From NCBI RefSeq assembly GCF_021018805.1, contig NC_086248.1, positions 63,373,985 through 63,437,984 of the forward strand: a DNA stretch of 64,000 bases, in the 5' to 3' direction. Shown in pieces: positions 38,402 through 51,361 of this stretch. Each line of letters starts with the position of its first letter. The first letter of the stretch is position 1. Under the pieces are notes generated by a model, which was not told the origin of the DNA, searched no databases, and saw nothing but the letters and a program-made list of their open reading frames with translations. This DNA comes from Prinia subflava (taxonomy: Eukaryota; Chordata; Aves; Passeriformes; Cisticolidae). The position numbers were made by a program, and so were the translations under genes.

Positions 38402-41400
38402 GGTGGTAACACAGCTCCTGCAAAAATGTCTGATTCTGAGATGTGAAATTTAGCATTGGTCTCTTGTGCTTAGTTTCAGGGGAAAAAATAGATTGAGTGA
38501 TAATAAACAAGAGAAAAATCATCCTTGTGCATGCTTGTTAGACAAGTTGCCTGAGGAAGAGTGTGGTATCACCCATGATAGGGCAGAAAGTGGATACCAT
38601 GTCATTCTAGTTCTTGATAAATCTGGATTTTGTCCCCCTTCCTAGGTGACACAAAGACACTTTTATCTACTTTGTCTCTGCTTCCCAACTTTAAAATCAG
38701 GAAAACATATACTTAGCATATTTACTTCTTTTCTACGATCTCTCAGACCCCTCAATTAAGGATTCAGAAAAGAGCTAGAGAGTGTTGATATTATTATTAT
38801 GAATAGCCTAAACTAACATGAGAATAAATCAGGAATTATGACTCTACAACTTTTTTAATACAAATTATCCAGTGTTCAGTCTGGCACAAAATTATTTTCT
38901 GTAAGAGGACAGAGCAAAAACAAGGTAATAAGGTCACTTTTCTTAAAGCAGTGATTGATTTAGGTTACTTCATACTAAAGAAGTCCAGTTTGTGTGTCTT
39001 TTATGTTTTCTCTAGTGAGACTACACAGCTCCACTCTGGGAAACACAGACGGCTGGAAACACCAAAAAAGTCAAACACAATATTTGAAGTCAAATTTTTC
39101 AAATAGTAGATGGTTTCATTTTATGTATATTAAAAAAATACTTAGTTGAAATTTTAGGAGATAAAATGCTGCTCCATTTAGGACTACATCTGCATATGTG
39201 TGTGTATACAAGGGCACACGTGCACCTTTATTCTTTATATAATGTTTGGTTCTCTAAAACATTTTAGAAGAAATAAAAAAGAATAAAATCTGGTCTCTCA
39301 GCTTCTTTAATTGATAATATCTCATCAAGCTGAAGGATTCGTTTTATTCCAAGTGCATGGCAAAAGACAAGAAAAAAGTTTTCTCAGAGCCAAGGGCAAC
39401 AAGGGAGTTGCTTTTTTCAAGAAACATGGCTGTACAAAACTTGCAAAGTTTATGGAATCTCTCTGGTTTGTATTGCTTTACGAGATTTGACAGAAGAGTA
39501 TTGTTTCCAGAAGTGTAACTTCTTAATGTGTTTCCCAGAATTCTGAAAATATTCTGTGTAGGCAGTAATGGTCTAAGGGTCACCTGCATCCTACTTGAAT
39601 AAACTTACCTATACATAGATAGAAGTGGGTAATTATACATAAAGACACGCTTTTTTTTTTCCAAGAGGTTATTATGAATTACCGAAAGCTGTCGAGATAT
39701 CAAGGATGTTTTTAGCACAGGAGAAGTATACTTTAAAAGCTTTTGTGTTGAGCAAAACTTTCTACCTTGTTGTTTATTTATATTTAGCAGACAGCACAGC
39801 TCCCTTCTTCCCCTGCCTCTTCATTTCACTGAAGGCCTCACAGGTAGCTTTCAAATGAGGTCTGAATTTCTAATACAAACTAACTTGATCCGTAAGTTTC
39901 TTCTCAAGTAAATTATCCTGATCATTGGTACAGCTTCATATGGTATTTCCATGGATGTAAAGCACACACGACAAATATTTTAAACCACTGCTCTCCTGTA
40001 CTGGCCATGTGCAACCAATTGATTGCTTTTTCCTTCCTTTTTTTTTTTAATTAGTTCTTTTTTTTAATAATAATCTGTGAGCTGTAAAGCACTTATCATG
40101 GCTGCCACCCAGACTTTCCAATAACATTAAAACAAAGCAAAACAAAAGAGCCCTCAAATATTGACTCAGTAATCTATCTCCCTCCCTCAAGGAAAGCTCG
40201 CCTGCCATAAAATTCCAATCAGTTGCACACACACAATTATGAAAATATGGGCCTCAAAACTTCATTCAAAAGCCTGATTACACTAAATATAGATCAACAC
40301 GTAACTTCTCTTTCCTTTCTATTTTTAAATCATGTTTTTGACAAACGTTGAAATTATAATGAATGGTTTAGATAGTTTTTCTTTCTTTTTTGTATCAGAG
40401 AGTTTGTGGAGGGTTTCATGAGTTTAATAGCTGTGTATTCTTTATTGCTCCTTTAAAATACTAATAAAAGTGATGAAAAGGCATGAAAAATCATCACTGA
40501 TTGCATAGGAATTCACTTAAAATATGATCTTTCCTTTGCTCAGCTATCATCTGTGGTGGTGTTTCCTTACAGAAATGGTAAAGGGCTAAAAGTTCTTAAT
40601 AAAAAACACATGCTTTTCTTTACCCCACCACCACACTTGAATGTATTCCCCTGAGGAAAAGTACACCAGGCTAACCACTGCAAGGCAGCCTGATGGTAAA
40701 TCGGATCCTTTTTTAAAAATGTATTCCCAGAAGACTCAGTTTCATACACTGCTTCTGAGAACACCTCTGTGAGATTGTCCTTTCCCTTTGATAGTTTTGC
40801 TCTTCATATTTTGAAGCAATCTCAGCTGGTTAAAGGCAGGAACAGAAAACATCATTTTGAGACAATTAAGCACCAAAGATCAAAATTACTGGTCCAAACC
40901 TTTAAATATGGTGACACTGAGAAGCTCTTATCACACTTATGGCCAGATCTCAAATACAATGGACCTCCCAGTTAAAAAGTGAAAAACGGGTTGTTAAGGG
41001 GTTTTTTTATTTATGTCTTGAAAGCTGATGTTCATTTGAGGAAATTTCCCCACACACACACATAAAATGGAATTATTGTGGACTTAGCAGCAAGACTTGT
41101 CTTGGAAGAAAAAAATTTTAAGCCAGATCTTCCCATTTGAAAATGACATGTTGGGGTCTGCCAGTAATAATCAATTGCACATAAAACAGCTTCACTTCCT
41201 TGCTCAAGAGTGGTGCCATAGCCTTGCACATTAAGGGGGGCAGAAGGGGAGAAAAGGATCTTAATTCAAAGCCAGAAAGAGAGCCTAGAACAAGCATCTG
41301 AATTTGCTCTGAAGGGAAAAAATAGTAAAGTGCAAAATGAAATTTAATTTAAAAAATAAAATTCTGATTGGAGAAATGAGAGTATCAGATCAGCTGGGTT

Positions 41401-43518
41401 TCCAGCAGAGGTGCTTTCCAGAATGATTAGAGGGACAAAATCCTTTTACAATACACTCCTCCTTTGTCCACCATGCAAGTAGCTTCAAAAGCACACCAGG
41501 AAGGGACTTCTTCGTGATGGTGGTGGGTACAAGGAAGGTTACTGGGTTAGGAAGAGGCTCCTTTTCTTTGTGATTTCTCTCTCAGACTGTGAGAGGTTAA
41601 AATGGTTAAGCAGTTTTCCTTCAATCTGTACTATGGCTCATTCCTACAAGCAATAAAATGAAGGAATTACTTGTAAGGGCAGAAATGTCATTATTTTTGC
41701 ACTCATCCTGACCCCAGCATCTAAAAATACAAAATGCTGGAATCTGTGGAGCAGGTGACATTTTTAAAAAGGGCCCAGGGAAGTCTAATAGTGTAAAGGC
41801 TAAATGTACTTAGGAGGTGGAAGAACAGAAATAGAGAGATATCTCTGCTTCTGACCTAGGCCTAACAAGATTGGCCACATAATTCATTTCAATGACTCCT
41901 TGTCTGTGCAGTTTACCTCTGGGTTTAGACAGAAACATTTCTCTTTAACATAATGGAGCACAGTGTCAAGTTCTCTACCTTCTTCCTCAGAATGGGGTTA
42001 ATTTTAGCCTGATCCTCATGTTGAACACACAAGGAATATATATGACTCATCAACCTTTGCCAAAAGCATAAGATACATTTCTGAAACTCAGAGGCTGTCT
42101 GCTATTTGGAAAGGTTTGGCTGCCTTGTATTAATTGAACTGAGCTTCCTTTACGTCTCCAGCAGCCCCACAGAAGCTACACAAAAAGGTATATAACATTT
42201 CTAAAACACTGTATCACAGTTCTGCAATCCCTTTTTGTTCTCCTTTTTTTTCTTCCCAACAGCTTCACATACACCCAGCCAAAATCAAGTGCTTAATTCT
42301 GCTTCCACAGGGATACTGCATTATTTCTAGTGTATTAGGCAGTATTTATCCTGCAGGCTCTCATCTCTGAGCATACTACAGCCTGGAGAATCACACATTT
42401 GAGCAGCTGTTAAAGAATTAATGGAATGGTAAGCAAAAGATCTTTTTACTCATCTTGTCAGGAAGGCAGACATGGCTAAATACTGAATCACACAAGCAAA
42501 ATTTTTAGGAGTCTATGAGAAGTCCAATAAGGATGGCCATGTAGTTTGAGACAAATTAGGACTTTTTTCTGTATTTCCCTTAGCTTATTTTGTTATAATC
42601 AACAAATACCTGCTAATACTGGCTGCCCTCCCCTCTAATTTCCAACTCCTATGTGTAGTCAGGCCACCTACAAAGGTGTAAGCAAAACATTGAAAGGGCA
42701 GAATAGCATAATCCTAGCAAGGGAATTTTAAGCACTTCCTGTCTCAGAAGACCTAGGCTTTTTTTTTTCATTACTTTTTCAGAGCAGGTTTGACCTAAGG
42801 CTAAAATCCCTGCTACACTGCAGGTCATAACAAAAAACTCATGGGCTCCACCACGGTCAGGCTTTCACTGAAGGACCCTGTAGCACACTTCACTGCTGCA
42901 AACCAGAACTGAGTCCAAAGAGCAGATATGTCAAGCAACCTGGTGTCATTTCTTAGGAGTCATCTCTTTACCTGCCACAGCAGTAGCCTGTTTTGCAGCA
43001 GGAAAGATGCAGTTCCCTGTGAACATGATCCTGTATTTCACACGGGCTGTTCTGCTTCCCCAAAACACAATGACTCATCAGATTTAGCCAGGAGCCCTAC
43101 CAAAAACCTTCAGTCACACATTGCTTTGCCATTTACTGCTATATTTACCTTGCCCTCCATACACAAATGTTTTTCCCAATACCCAACTTCCCAGCAGAGA
43201 AATCAGGCAGACCAATGCTGGGGTGCTGCAGCTTTGGCAACGTGCTTATCCAGCAGCATCTCTCTTGCCTTTCCTACTTCAGAGAATATCAAACCCCATC
43301 TCTTCTTCTCTAGCCCCACAGGGACAAGCCTTTAGTCAAGGCATGGCCACAGCTTGCTGTCAGAGCCAGCTCCCATCAAGGGCAACAGCAGCTTTTTGCC
43401 ACCCAGCCCCTCCGTGCCAGCTGCAGTGGGAGACACTGCCACTGCACTGATAAATTTTTTCAAAAGCAAAAGTCAACCCCTCTGAGATGCAGAGAGCCTC
43501 CTGTTATGAACTGGCATA

Positions 43519-43553
43519 GTTCCATTAAATTTATGCTGAGTTACACCATTTGC
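43519..43553. mobile_element. Possible arm of an ancient palindromic repeat
   Basis: AGTTCCATTAAATTTATG followed by CTGAGTTACACCATTTGC resembles the arm ACTCCATTGACTTCAATGGAGTTACACCAGTG known from archosaur/turtle palindromic repeats. Several mismatches; tentative. Confidence 0.3.
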
Positions 43554-45407
43554 AACCCTAAGTCTATCCTCGTGTGTGCATGAATTATGAAACAGATTTT
43601 AGTTACAGTATCCCACGTTGCTCCTCAAGTAATAAACCATACAGTATTCCCAATCTCCTTAGATGCATGTTTAGTAACACCTTATAATGTTTTTTATCGT
43701 TTTCCTACCTTCACTAATTTCATTAACTTAATGGTCAATGTCTTTATGCTCATTGAAAAACCTCAGGTTAAAAATGGTTGTTACAGAACAAGAGAACTAC
43801 AAAAGAAAATTATAGTGTTTGATTGGAATATGACGCAAAAAAAATAAAGAGGTTCTCATTCATTCTTCAGTTATAGTTTTTAAGCAGAGCACATGATCAA
43901 GCTCCATATTTTGGATGCATATGGAATATGAACCCTAATCTAAATGAAAAGTAACCTCCAACATAATGGGATGAAACAAAAACCATAGCTCCAAACACTC
44001 CTAAAATTTGGGGGTTTCTAAATCTGGATTTGAAATATATGGCTTGTGCCTACTTAAATAAACTTCTATTTAAAACCATATTTCAATAAACTTCTATTTT
44101 GTGGTTTGAGCCTATTTAAGTAAGCCCTTCAAAATTGAGTTCTATTTATAGGCCCCAAATTTATTTACAGTATCATTTTTTATGATTTTAGGATTAGCTA
44201 TATCTTTATATAAATAAGAACCTTTGTTCAAAAGATCTTTCTCCCTTCTTCATCCATGACCATAACCTAGGGGATGCAGCAGAAATGGTTGCATCATGTG
44301 TTTGTTATTAAAAAATAAATCACTTATTGGCAGTGCTTCACAATAAGAACATAGAGGAAAGATGAACATGAGAGGATGAGAAGATTTTAGTTCCTCTTAT
44401 TCCCATTATTTCTTTCTTTTCTTCTCGTCTTTGACTCTTGCTGAAACTTATGATCTTTTTACACAGGGTTTAAAAAAACATCACCTGCAATGATTACTTT
44501 TTAAAAAATATTCTTTCTGCCAGACCATTCTTTTTAGGTGCCATTCTTTATTATTCACTACCATCAATGTTTGCCTTTTCTTTTTTCTTCTTTCCTCATC
44601 TCTTTCCTTTCATTTTACCCAAGTCTCTGGCAGTCTTTTTCCTTCTGTTAGTACCCCTTTCCTCCTGTTTGGGACCAAAAACTGATGGTGAACGCAGGTG
44701 ATCCTCAGAGATCAAAAGCGTATGTGACTGTGCTAGAGTCACCTTGCAGTATTAGGGCTTTTATAGCTTCCTTCTTATCTCTCCATTAGCACTTGAACTA
44801 TACCTCTTTTTCATAAGGCTCCAGGCTCTCTCTCAGGAGAGATGAGCAAAGAAATAGATGACAGTTGCCACTTCTAGGTTTTCCAAAAGTTGGCAATCAA
44901 AGTGAGAAGTCATGAATCTACAGTACTGCTGCAATATCATTTTCTGTAGACCTAAGACATAAATTGTCATATGATTCCTTTAGGCTCCCTTACCTCACAT
45001 GCTATGTTTTTGTTTTAACAAAGAAAAAGGTCCATCCTTTTTTCCATTTCAACTGAGGGGATATGACAAAAGGCACAGTTTTCATGAACTAATTACAGTC
45101 CTTTGGAAATTACCTTTTGTGCTAGGAAAATATTTTTTTCCTACTGATGAGAAAGTAAGCAGTATGAATAAAAAGTGCTATTTAAAGAAAGAGTACAGTT
45201 ACATAACCTTTCCACAAAATTCAGACAGTTTTTTAGCTCCACTTTGCAAGAAGAAGTATGCTACTTCCGCAGAATTATACACACAATAATCTATAAAAAG
45301 ATTTCTATACAGAAAAAAATAATGGGGTTTTTTCCCTTTGGAAGAGAGGATTGCCTTATGTCAGTGCACATTCACCATTCAACAAAGCCATCACATTTTG
45401 CCATATT

Positions 45408-45956
45408 CTAGCAGCAGAACATGCCTGCATACACTATTGTGTCCCTACCTTGAAAATCAAGGAGAAATGTGTGCACATACTTAATGACAGACTCCAGCCC
45501 CTCAGGGTGCAGGTTCACAGTCATCAGAAGCTGATACGGGGCCCCAGTATCACCAAAACTGAGCTCTAGGTCAGAAGGCAGTTGCCTACACTGGAAAACC
45601 ATGATAATTATTTGTTGTTGTTGTTGTTGTTGCTGATGTGGTCTAGAAGGACATATGAGCAGTCCTCCCAGCTCAGCACAGAACTTACCAGCACCAGTGC
45701 CAAAAATCTGGTTGAAATGCAACCAAATTTGGTGGCATTTAAAGAAGGTATATATGTACCAAGAGGGAGGATGTAAGTTAAAGTGTAAGCTAAATTCTTT
45801 CACAAACAAGATCCACACAGGAAAACCTTTACTACAAACTGTGTCTGCAGAATATTCCCCACTTAGGGTAGTGCCAAGAAAGCAAAGGCATGAACCAGTC
45901 TCAGATGGGATAAGAACAGGGTTGAAGATTTTTCTACTGCTAAAAACTGTATGCAA
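45408..45956 (-). other. 182-codon open frame, not recognised
   Basis: A minus-strand frame of 182 codons from an ATG. It includes eight consecutive Gln encoded by the CAA side of the (TTG) microsatellite at 45612-45632, with hydrophobic, Phe/Leu/Cys-rich sequence elsewhere. It matches no family I know. A 118-codon frame on the plus strand overlaps it. Length alone is unusual for AT-rich DNA, but in 64 kb a frame of this size can occur by chance. It could be part of a non-coding transcript or an old repeat. Low confidence that it is a gene. Confidence 0.12.
45612..45632. repeat. (TTG)n microsatellite
   Basis: Seven TTG units followed by CTG. On the minus strand they encode a polyglutamine stretch in an otherwise unsupported frame. 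Confidence 0.9.
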
Positions 45957-48900
45957 AAGTGTTATCTATTCTTCAGTGTTTGGCCAGTGTGTGAGAGAAT
46001 CCCACATGTAGTTTGTAAGCATAAAGGTGTAGCTCAGGCTTTCAGGTTCCCTCAGCAAACCAACCAGCATGGGAAACAGACCAAGACGTGTATGGTATCC
46101 TAAAGGTATGAATTATTCACGTCATTCATTTTACCTGCTATCTCCTAGAACCCCTGAGTGAGCATTTCCTTTTCAAGCTGTATGTAAAATGCACTGAGAA
46201 AGACCCAGTTGTTTGGATGGAGGTACCAGATTTGCATCTGTTAGAAATATTCTTCCTCTCTCCCTCTATCTCCCCCAATGAAGTGCAACTGAGTCATTAT
46301 TTCTCATTTTAATAGAAAACAGCAGGGTAATTTTTATATAAGAAAAACCAAACATCATGTGAATCATGCAGAATCTTTTATTTTTCCAGGAAGGGTAGAA
46401 CCCTGAAAAGAATTGTTAACAAATAGTGGCATATTACTTTTGGTGCCTTTCTGCCAGCCAGAAAAAAAATAGAAGAAAAAAAAAAAGGCAGCAACAACAA
46501 ATAAAAAATCGCAAAGAAGCTCCATGGTTTATCAACTATACCACTGAGCTCTTGGCCATCACCGTAAATCTCTTCAAATTCTTGCTCCTGTTTTGATGGA
46601 AAACATTCAGTTCTATAATAACAGTACTTAGATAACCTGTACTTGACCTGTCTTTGGATAGTGATGATTTTCCATACAAGATGTTTTACTGTGATAACAC
46701 AGCGATTCAGACACTCTATCTTAAGGCAGCTGGTGTACAAGTGCCTGGCTCTGGAAATTTTTTTTCTCATCTGCCATTTGAATGTAAGCTTCGTGCTGAA
46801 GGCCTTTCATGCCAGGCACATTTTCAAAGTATTCTCCCAGTTAATGCATTTCCATTAGAATTCCACTGTTTTTTATTTCAAGAACACTGCACTGCACCCA
46901 TGGGAACTGAGCTTTTCAGGTGTTAAAGAGGATTTGTTATAAAGAAAGTGATTATAATAGGATTTAATGTAATTGAAAGTCAAGGTACAGTAGCCATACA
47001 CTGTATCAGAGACAGCATTAAATTTGTTTTGTGAGGGAAGGAGTTTTGCTAAGTAAAACCTGGAGCCACAATGAATAAGCTGGGGTGGAAGACCTCCTGC
47101 TGTTGTGCTCCGTTCATTAGCCGGTGCTGTCCTGACTGCTTTGCTCCCCAGAGAGGCAGGGCAAGCAGCAGAGCTGAACTACCAGAGGCTTGTAACAGCA
47201 TGAAAAAACCCTTCGGAAATAGCAGAGGCAGCTCCCACGGATTCAGCCCATCCACACAAGTCCCCATCCTGCAGGTTGTCACCAGCTCTGGAAGAAGCAT
47301 TTCCAGCCACTACCCCAGGTAGGCTGTACAGATGGCCTGGCACTGGAAGGCAAAGCTTTTGTGCACTATTGCACAGGACCAGTGTGAAACTAATTTGACT
47401 CTTCCACAAATTCACTGAATTCCTCTGTACCATCTATCCCGCTGGCAATCAAAGGAGTTGTCAAAAGTCTCTGGAAGAACCCTGTTCCCCTTAATTGCTT
47501 TCCTTGCATCCTTGAAATCCTGTGGACAGATGGGCTTACAGTATCTCACATATTTAAATAACCCTTAGTATCAAGTAATTGCCATTCTTCAGAATTTTCA
47601 TCTTCTTTTTTCTTATCATAGCTTGCACTCCTTACTTTTGGCTTCGTTCCTGCTCTCTCTCCATTTTCCAGAGGATCTTGCTTACCTCAAACAGCATTTT
47701 GAACTTCGCCATTTAATCATAATTTGTTTTCTCTTTCTTCCTGCTTTCTTTTTAGCTGCTTCTGTGAGTGCTACAATGTCCTTAGATAACTTCTTTCTTG
47801 ATTGGATGTGGGTAGTAGAAGTCATTGCTATTATCTTTTATTACACTTCTTCCCTTTTTGCTATTCTTCAATATTATGCATTCAGTAACTTCTCCAGATC
47901 AAAGGTCAGGAATTTAGACTCGCTAGTATTTGGGCACTTTTATGTCCCTAGCTGACTTGGTCAAAATGTTTTTCATTTAAAAGACAAAAAAGTTTCTTTC
48001 AATAAAAATGTACTTTCAAGGAAAGAAAAATACATACTTTACAATGTTTTCCACATCAAAGAGAAGTGTTCCAGAAAGAAATCAGTTCAAATCAGACCAA
48101 CCTCAAATAGACCGAGGTTCTAACCAAGCTATTGCTTCAGTTTTCACTTTTCACAGGAAATCTCAAACAAAAAGCCTGAGTTTTCTTTCAGATTTCCTAG
48201 AGATATATTTGGCATTTGGGGGTCCCAATAAACACGACTGCATACATCTGCCCCTAAAAAACCAGTGACAGCTCTGCATTTTGGGTCTTCATGAATCTGG
48301 TTCTTCACATTGACCAAAGATGTTTAGAAAAATAAAGCATTATCATGCACTACAGTGAGCATAATTTTCTCAAAAGCTATTCTTTCCTAACTGACATAGA
48401 ATGCATGTTCGAATTGGAGTCAACCACAAATCAAACAATTTGGTGTTTGCTGCATGTATGCATATATGAACCAGCATCACAATTATCACTAGACACCACT
48501 CCTTTGCTTGCTGCCATCCCTGAAACCCAGGCCCCTCAGTGGTGTTGCATGGCAGCAACAGCATGAGCAGCAACCAGGCAGCTTCAGTTTTATGCAACAT
48601 GTTCCTGGGTGGTTTGCTTTTCATGCCTCTCCCCTTCCACAGCTCAAAAGCTGCATGAGTAAAGAGTGGATGTTCTGCTGTGAGCAGACATCAACTAAGG
48701 AAAGTAGGTTCTTGTTTAAGAAAGGAAACAAATGATGTACCACCACCTGAGGAGTTGGAGGGTGTTGGGTCACAGGAGACAGGGGTGGCTGTCTATTTTC
48801 AAGGCTTCCTTGATTCTTGTCTTGCAAGTCCACTTGAACATTCTCCTAGATGCGGCATAAAGCTGGAAATCCCAGGTTCATCACTCCCATCCTTCTCCTA

Positions 48901-49735
48901 TTCTGACTACAGTCTGGGCAGCATCTGCAACTCTGAACCATCTCCTTTATTCCATTCTCCAAATGTGCAGTGACAATGAGCTCCTAGCATTCCTCATACA
49001 CAGAAGAAAGCAAGCTGTTTGCACTATTATTTCCTTTATTTCTGCCACTTCACCTCTCTTTTTTGAGACAAGATTTGTATTCTTCTTTCTGAGGGAGAAA
49101 GAAAAAAAATACATCACTGGAGAAAGTTCATGGCCAAAATAAGTGAAATGTCACCAATAATTAGTTAAGAACACCAACCTGAGAAGCCAGTTTAGAACAT
49201 ACATAGACACACGCATGCACAAAACAATTAATGTTTCAAGCTTAAAATTCAGGACCTTTGATGAAAATGTGCAGCACTGAGAGGATCAATTTCTGATGAT
49301 GTTCTCGAAGGACAGAAAGAGAGATAATAACTTTGATGCCGGCTCTTTGTTTAAATGACTATTGTTTGTAGTTAGCTGCTATTTAATCTCCACTACAGAG
49401 AGGAATCACTACACAGCTAAACTCTCTTCTAATGAGATCATTATTTTCTTACCACTCTTCAGAATGAATGTCATTTTACATAGCAAAACTACAGAGGCAG
49501 CGTTTTAGAACACTGCTACCTTTTATCTAACCAGCATAAGAGGCACTTGAGAAAAGGACAAGGAGGGTCAAGAAGAAAATGTAAGCGGCAGAGCTTCTTT
49601 GCCTGGCGGGCAAGGGAAGGACAAAGGAAGAGGTCCATGATAACAAGACTGACCGTCATTATCAGTGGAGAGGGGTCCAAGCTGCAAAGTTTCATAAATA
49701 CTTACAGCAGGTCTGGCCCAGTATATTAAAGGAAT
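45957..49735. other. Gene-free stretch before the CpG-rich block
   Basis: Frames of 83-130 codons occur (46378-46770 minus, 46654-46926 plus, 47071-47322 plus, 47623-47955 plus). The last is T-rich and so looks hydrophobic by composition. None is recognisable and several overlap on opposite strands. No repeat family could be named. Confidence 0.5.
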
Positions 49736-49859
49736 TTGCCTGGATTTAATGCCAACCTTCGGGGTTTAGCCGCATTTTTAACTACCGCTAAATTGTTTAA
49801 GACTTTGACATTTGCCAATTATGATCCAGCCTGGAAAGATACCAGGAAGCTTATCAGTG

Positions 49860-50340
49860 TCAGAAACCTCGCGTACTGCCCCTTTAAAGAGAGAAGTGTC
49901 TCGCTCCCAGACAAAGGGAACATGCATGCGACATGTGCCATTTTGCATTTCATTTTAGCTTCAGACTCGGGGATGAGAGAGAGTCGGTGCATTCTGCTGG
50001 TTCCGAGCGCTGCTGCCCGCCCTGCCCCGGGCCGATGCTGCTGCCTTCCCCGGCAGCTCGGGCAGCACATCCCAAGCACAAGCCCGTGCCTCAGCCACTG
50101 CAGCCCCGGCTCAAACGAAGGGAGGGCGGCTCTGCACCGGCACAACACACCGGATCGCTGTTCCGGCCTGGGATCCTCCAGGCACGGAGGGAGGGAGCGA
50201 GGGAGGGTGCGCTCTGTTGGAGGCAGTCACGTTTTGAATTGCTGTGGGTCGCTGCTTTGGTGCCTGCCACTCGGATCAGTCGAGCAGGGCATTCATATTC
50301 ATGGCGCTGACACTCTACCTGTGCCCCTCTGCCTCGTTAA
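49860..50340. promoter_or_regulatory. CpG island, likely promoter or 5' exon
   Basis: CpG density and GC content rise sharply here compared with the flanks. I count more than 30 CpGs over about 600 bp around this block, with clusters such as CCGAGCGCTG, CCCGGGCCGATG, CACCGGATCGCTG and CTCGGATCAGTCGAGC. Unmethylated islands of this type mark promoters of housekeeping and developmental genes in vertebrates. It contains ATTCATATTCATGGC (50291 on), an octamer/POU-like string. Frames of 109-203 codons run through it on both strands, as always happens in CpG-rich DNA, and none resembles a protein. The direction of transcription cannot be decided; CAGGTAG donor-like sites exist on both strands (about 50415 plus, about 50319 minus). 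Confidence 0.7.
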
Positions 50341-50439
50341 TAAATGAATGAACAGGAATGTGTAGACCGAGTGGCTGCCTAGAGCCAGCTCATCAGAAAA
50401 AGTAGTCCCAGGGAGCAGGTAGAATTTATACTTGCCAGC

Positions 50440-50580
50440 CTTGAGCATTCAGAATCGTGAAACTGGCCCAAGGAATCACGAGAGCTACTTAAAAATCATG
50501 TGATTTTAATAAACAATTCGCATGGGAATGCTTTTATTTGCTCTTGGATTTTTACAGATTCCCAGGATCATGTTTATAAA
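50440..50580. promoter_or_regulatory. Candidate conserved regulatory block
   Basis: An AT-rich, non-repetitive segment next to the island. It contains AAAATCA-TG-TGATTTT (50492-50507), a 7-bp perfect inverted repeat with a 2-bp spacer, and several TAAT/ATTT steps of the sort bound by homeodomain/PBX-type factors. The composition resembles developmental conserved elements, but conservation cannot be checked here. Confidence 0.3.
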
Positions 50581-50624
50581 CTTTTAGCCAGAATTTAAGG
50601 CCCTGAAGGCTCTTTTTAAAAAAA

Positions 50625-50845
50625 AAAAAAGGAAATATCTGCGTCTCCCCCAAACCACATCCCCCCTCTCCCCTCCTCCCCCCGCAATCCCAGGAACGAG
50701 CCCATGACAACAAAAGATGCGATCAGAAATCCTACCACTTGTCAGATTTTTAAAGCCACCAGAGCAAACAATCATTTAACCTCTTCCCCGCCCCTCCCCC
50801 TCTCCCCATATTCCTCTTTAAAAGCGTGGAAGTTTTTGCATTTGT
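50625..50845. other. Polypyrimidine/C-rich tracts near the island
   Basis: Two runs rich in CCCC and CTCC (about 50645-50690 and 50785-50815) lie between the island and the AAAGG array. Such tracts can bind Sp/KLF-type factors or form unusual structures. No coding potential is seen. Confidence 0.5.
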
Positions 50846-50973
50846 TCCTTCTGTTGCTCCATTTGTTCCCGTGTTTCTCTAAATCTGAAACAATTCTTCT
50901 CTTCTGCCCTTTGTTTACGGGGAGAGCGTGTTCGAGAGGCGAAAGAATCAATGCTGATCATCAAACGGAGGAG

Positions 50974-51361
50974 GGAAAGGAAAGGAAAGGAAAGGAAAGG
51001 AAAGGAAAGGAAAGGAAAGGAAAGGAAAGGAAAGGAAAGGAAAGGAAAGGAAAGGAAAGGAAAGGAAAGGAAAGGAAAGGAAAGGAAAGGAAAGGAAAGG
51101 AAAGGAAAGGAAAGGAAAGGAAAGGAAAGGAAAGGAAAGGAAAGGAAAGGAAAGGAAAGGAAAGGAAAGGAAAGGAAAGGAAAGGAAAGGAAAGGAAAGG
51201 AAAGGAAAGGAAAGGAAAGGAAAGGAAAGGAAAGGAAAGGAAAGGAAAGGAAAGGAAAGGAAAGGAAAGGAAAGGAAAAGGAAAGGAAAGGAAAGGAAAG
51301 GAAAGGAAAGGAAAGGAAAGGAAAGGAAAGGAAAGGAAAGGAAAGGAAAGGAAAGGAAAGG
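50974..51361. repeat. (AAAGG)n pentanucleotide array, about 77 units
   Basis: An almost perfect array of the unit GGAAA/AAAGG over 388 bp. The only interruption I found is one extra A at about 51276-51279, which shifts the phase; about 60 units lie before it and about 17 after. All purines are on the plus strand and all pyrimidines on the minus. The array starts about 630 bp after the CpG island. Long frames through it on both strands (KERKG repeats on plus, FLSFP repeats on minus) are artefacts of the repeat. Length is probably polymorphic and may be mis-assembled. Confidence 0.97.

Larger units (their letters stand above)
37391..45407. other. Long gene-free stretch
   Basis: AT-rich DNA with T-runs and A-runs (for example 18 A at 38384-38401), a short CA run at 41053, and T/C-rich DNA at 44577-44614. 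A slightly GC-richer stretch at 42928-43450 is open in two plus-strand frames (135 and 109 codons) but gives serine/proline/threonine-rich, unrecognisable translations. Two near-copies of AATAAACTTCTATTT occur at about 44057 and 44085. No gene is supported. Confidence 0.5.

Noticed and set aside
47623..47955. 110-codon hydrophobic frame suggestive of a membrane protein
   Set aside because: The region is T-rich on the plus strand, which by itself yields Phe/Leu/Ile/Ser-rich translations; no topology or family recognised.
49736..50347. 203-codon frame across the CpG island
   Set aside because: CpG-rich DNA has few stop codons, frames are open on both strands here, and the translation resembles no protein.
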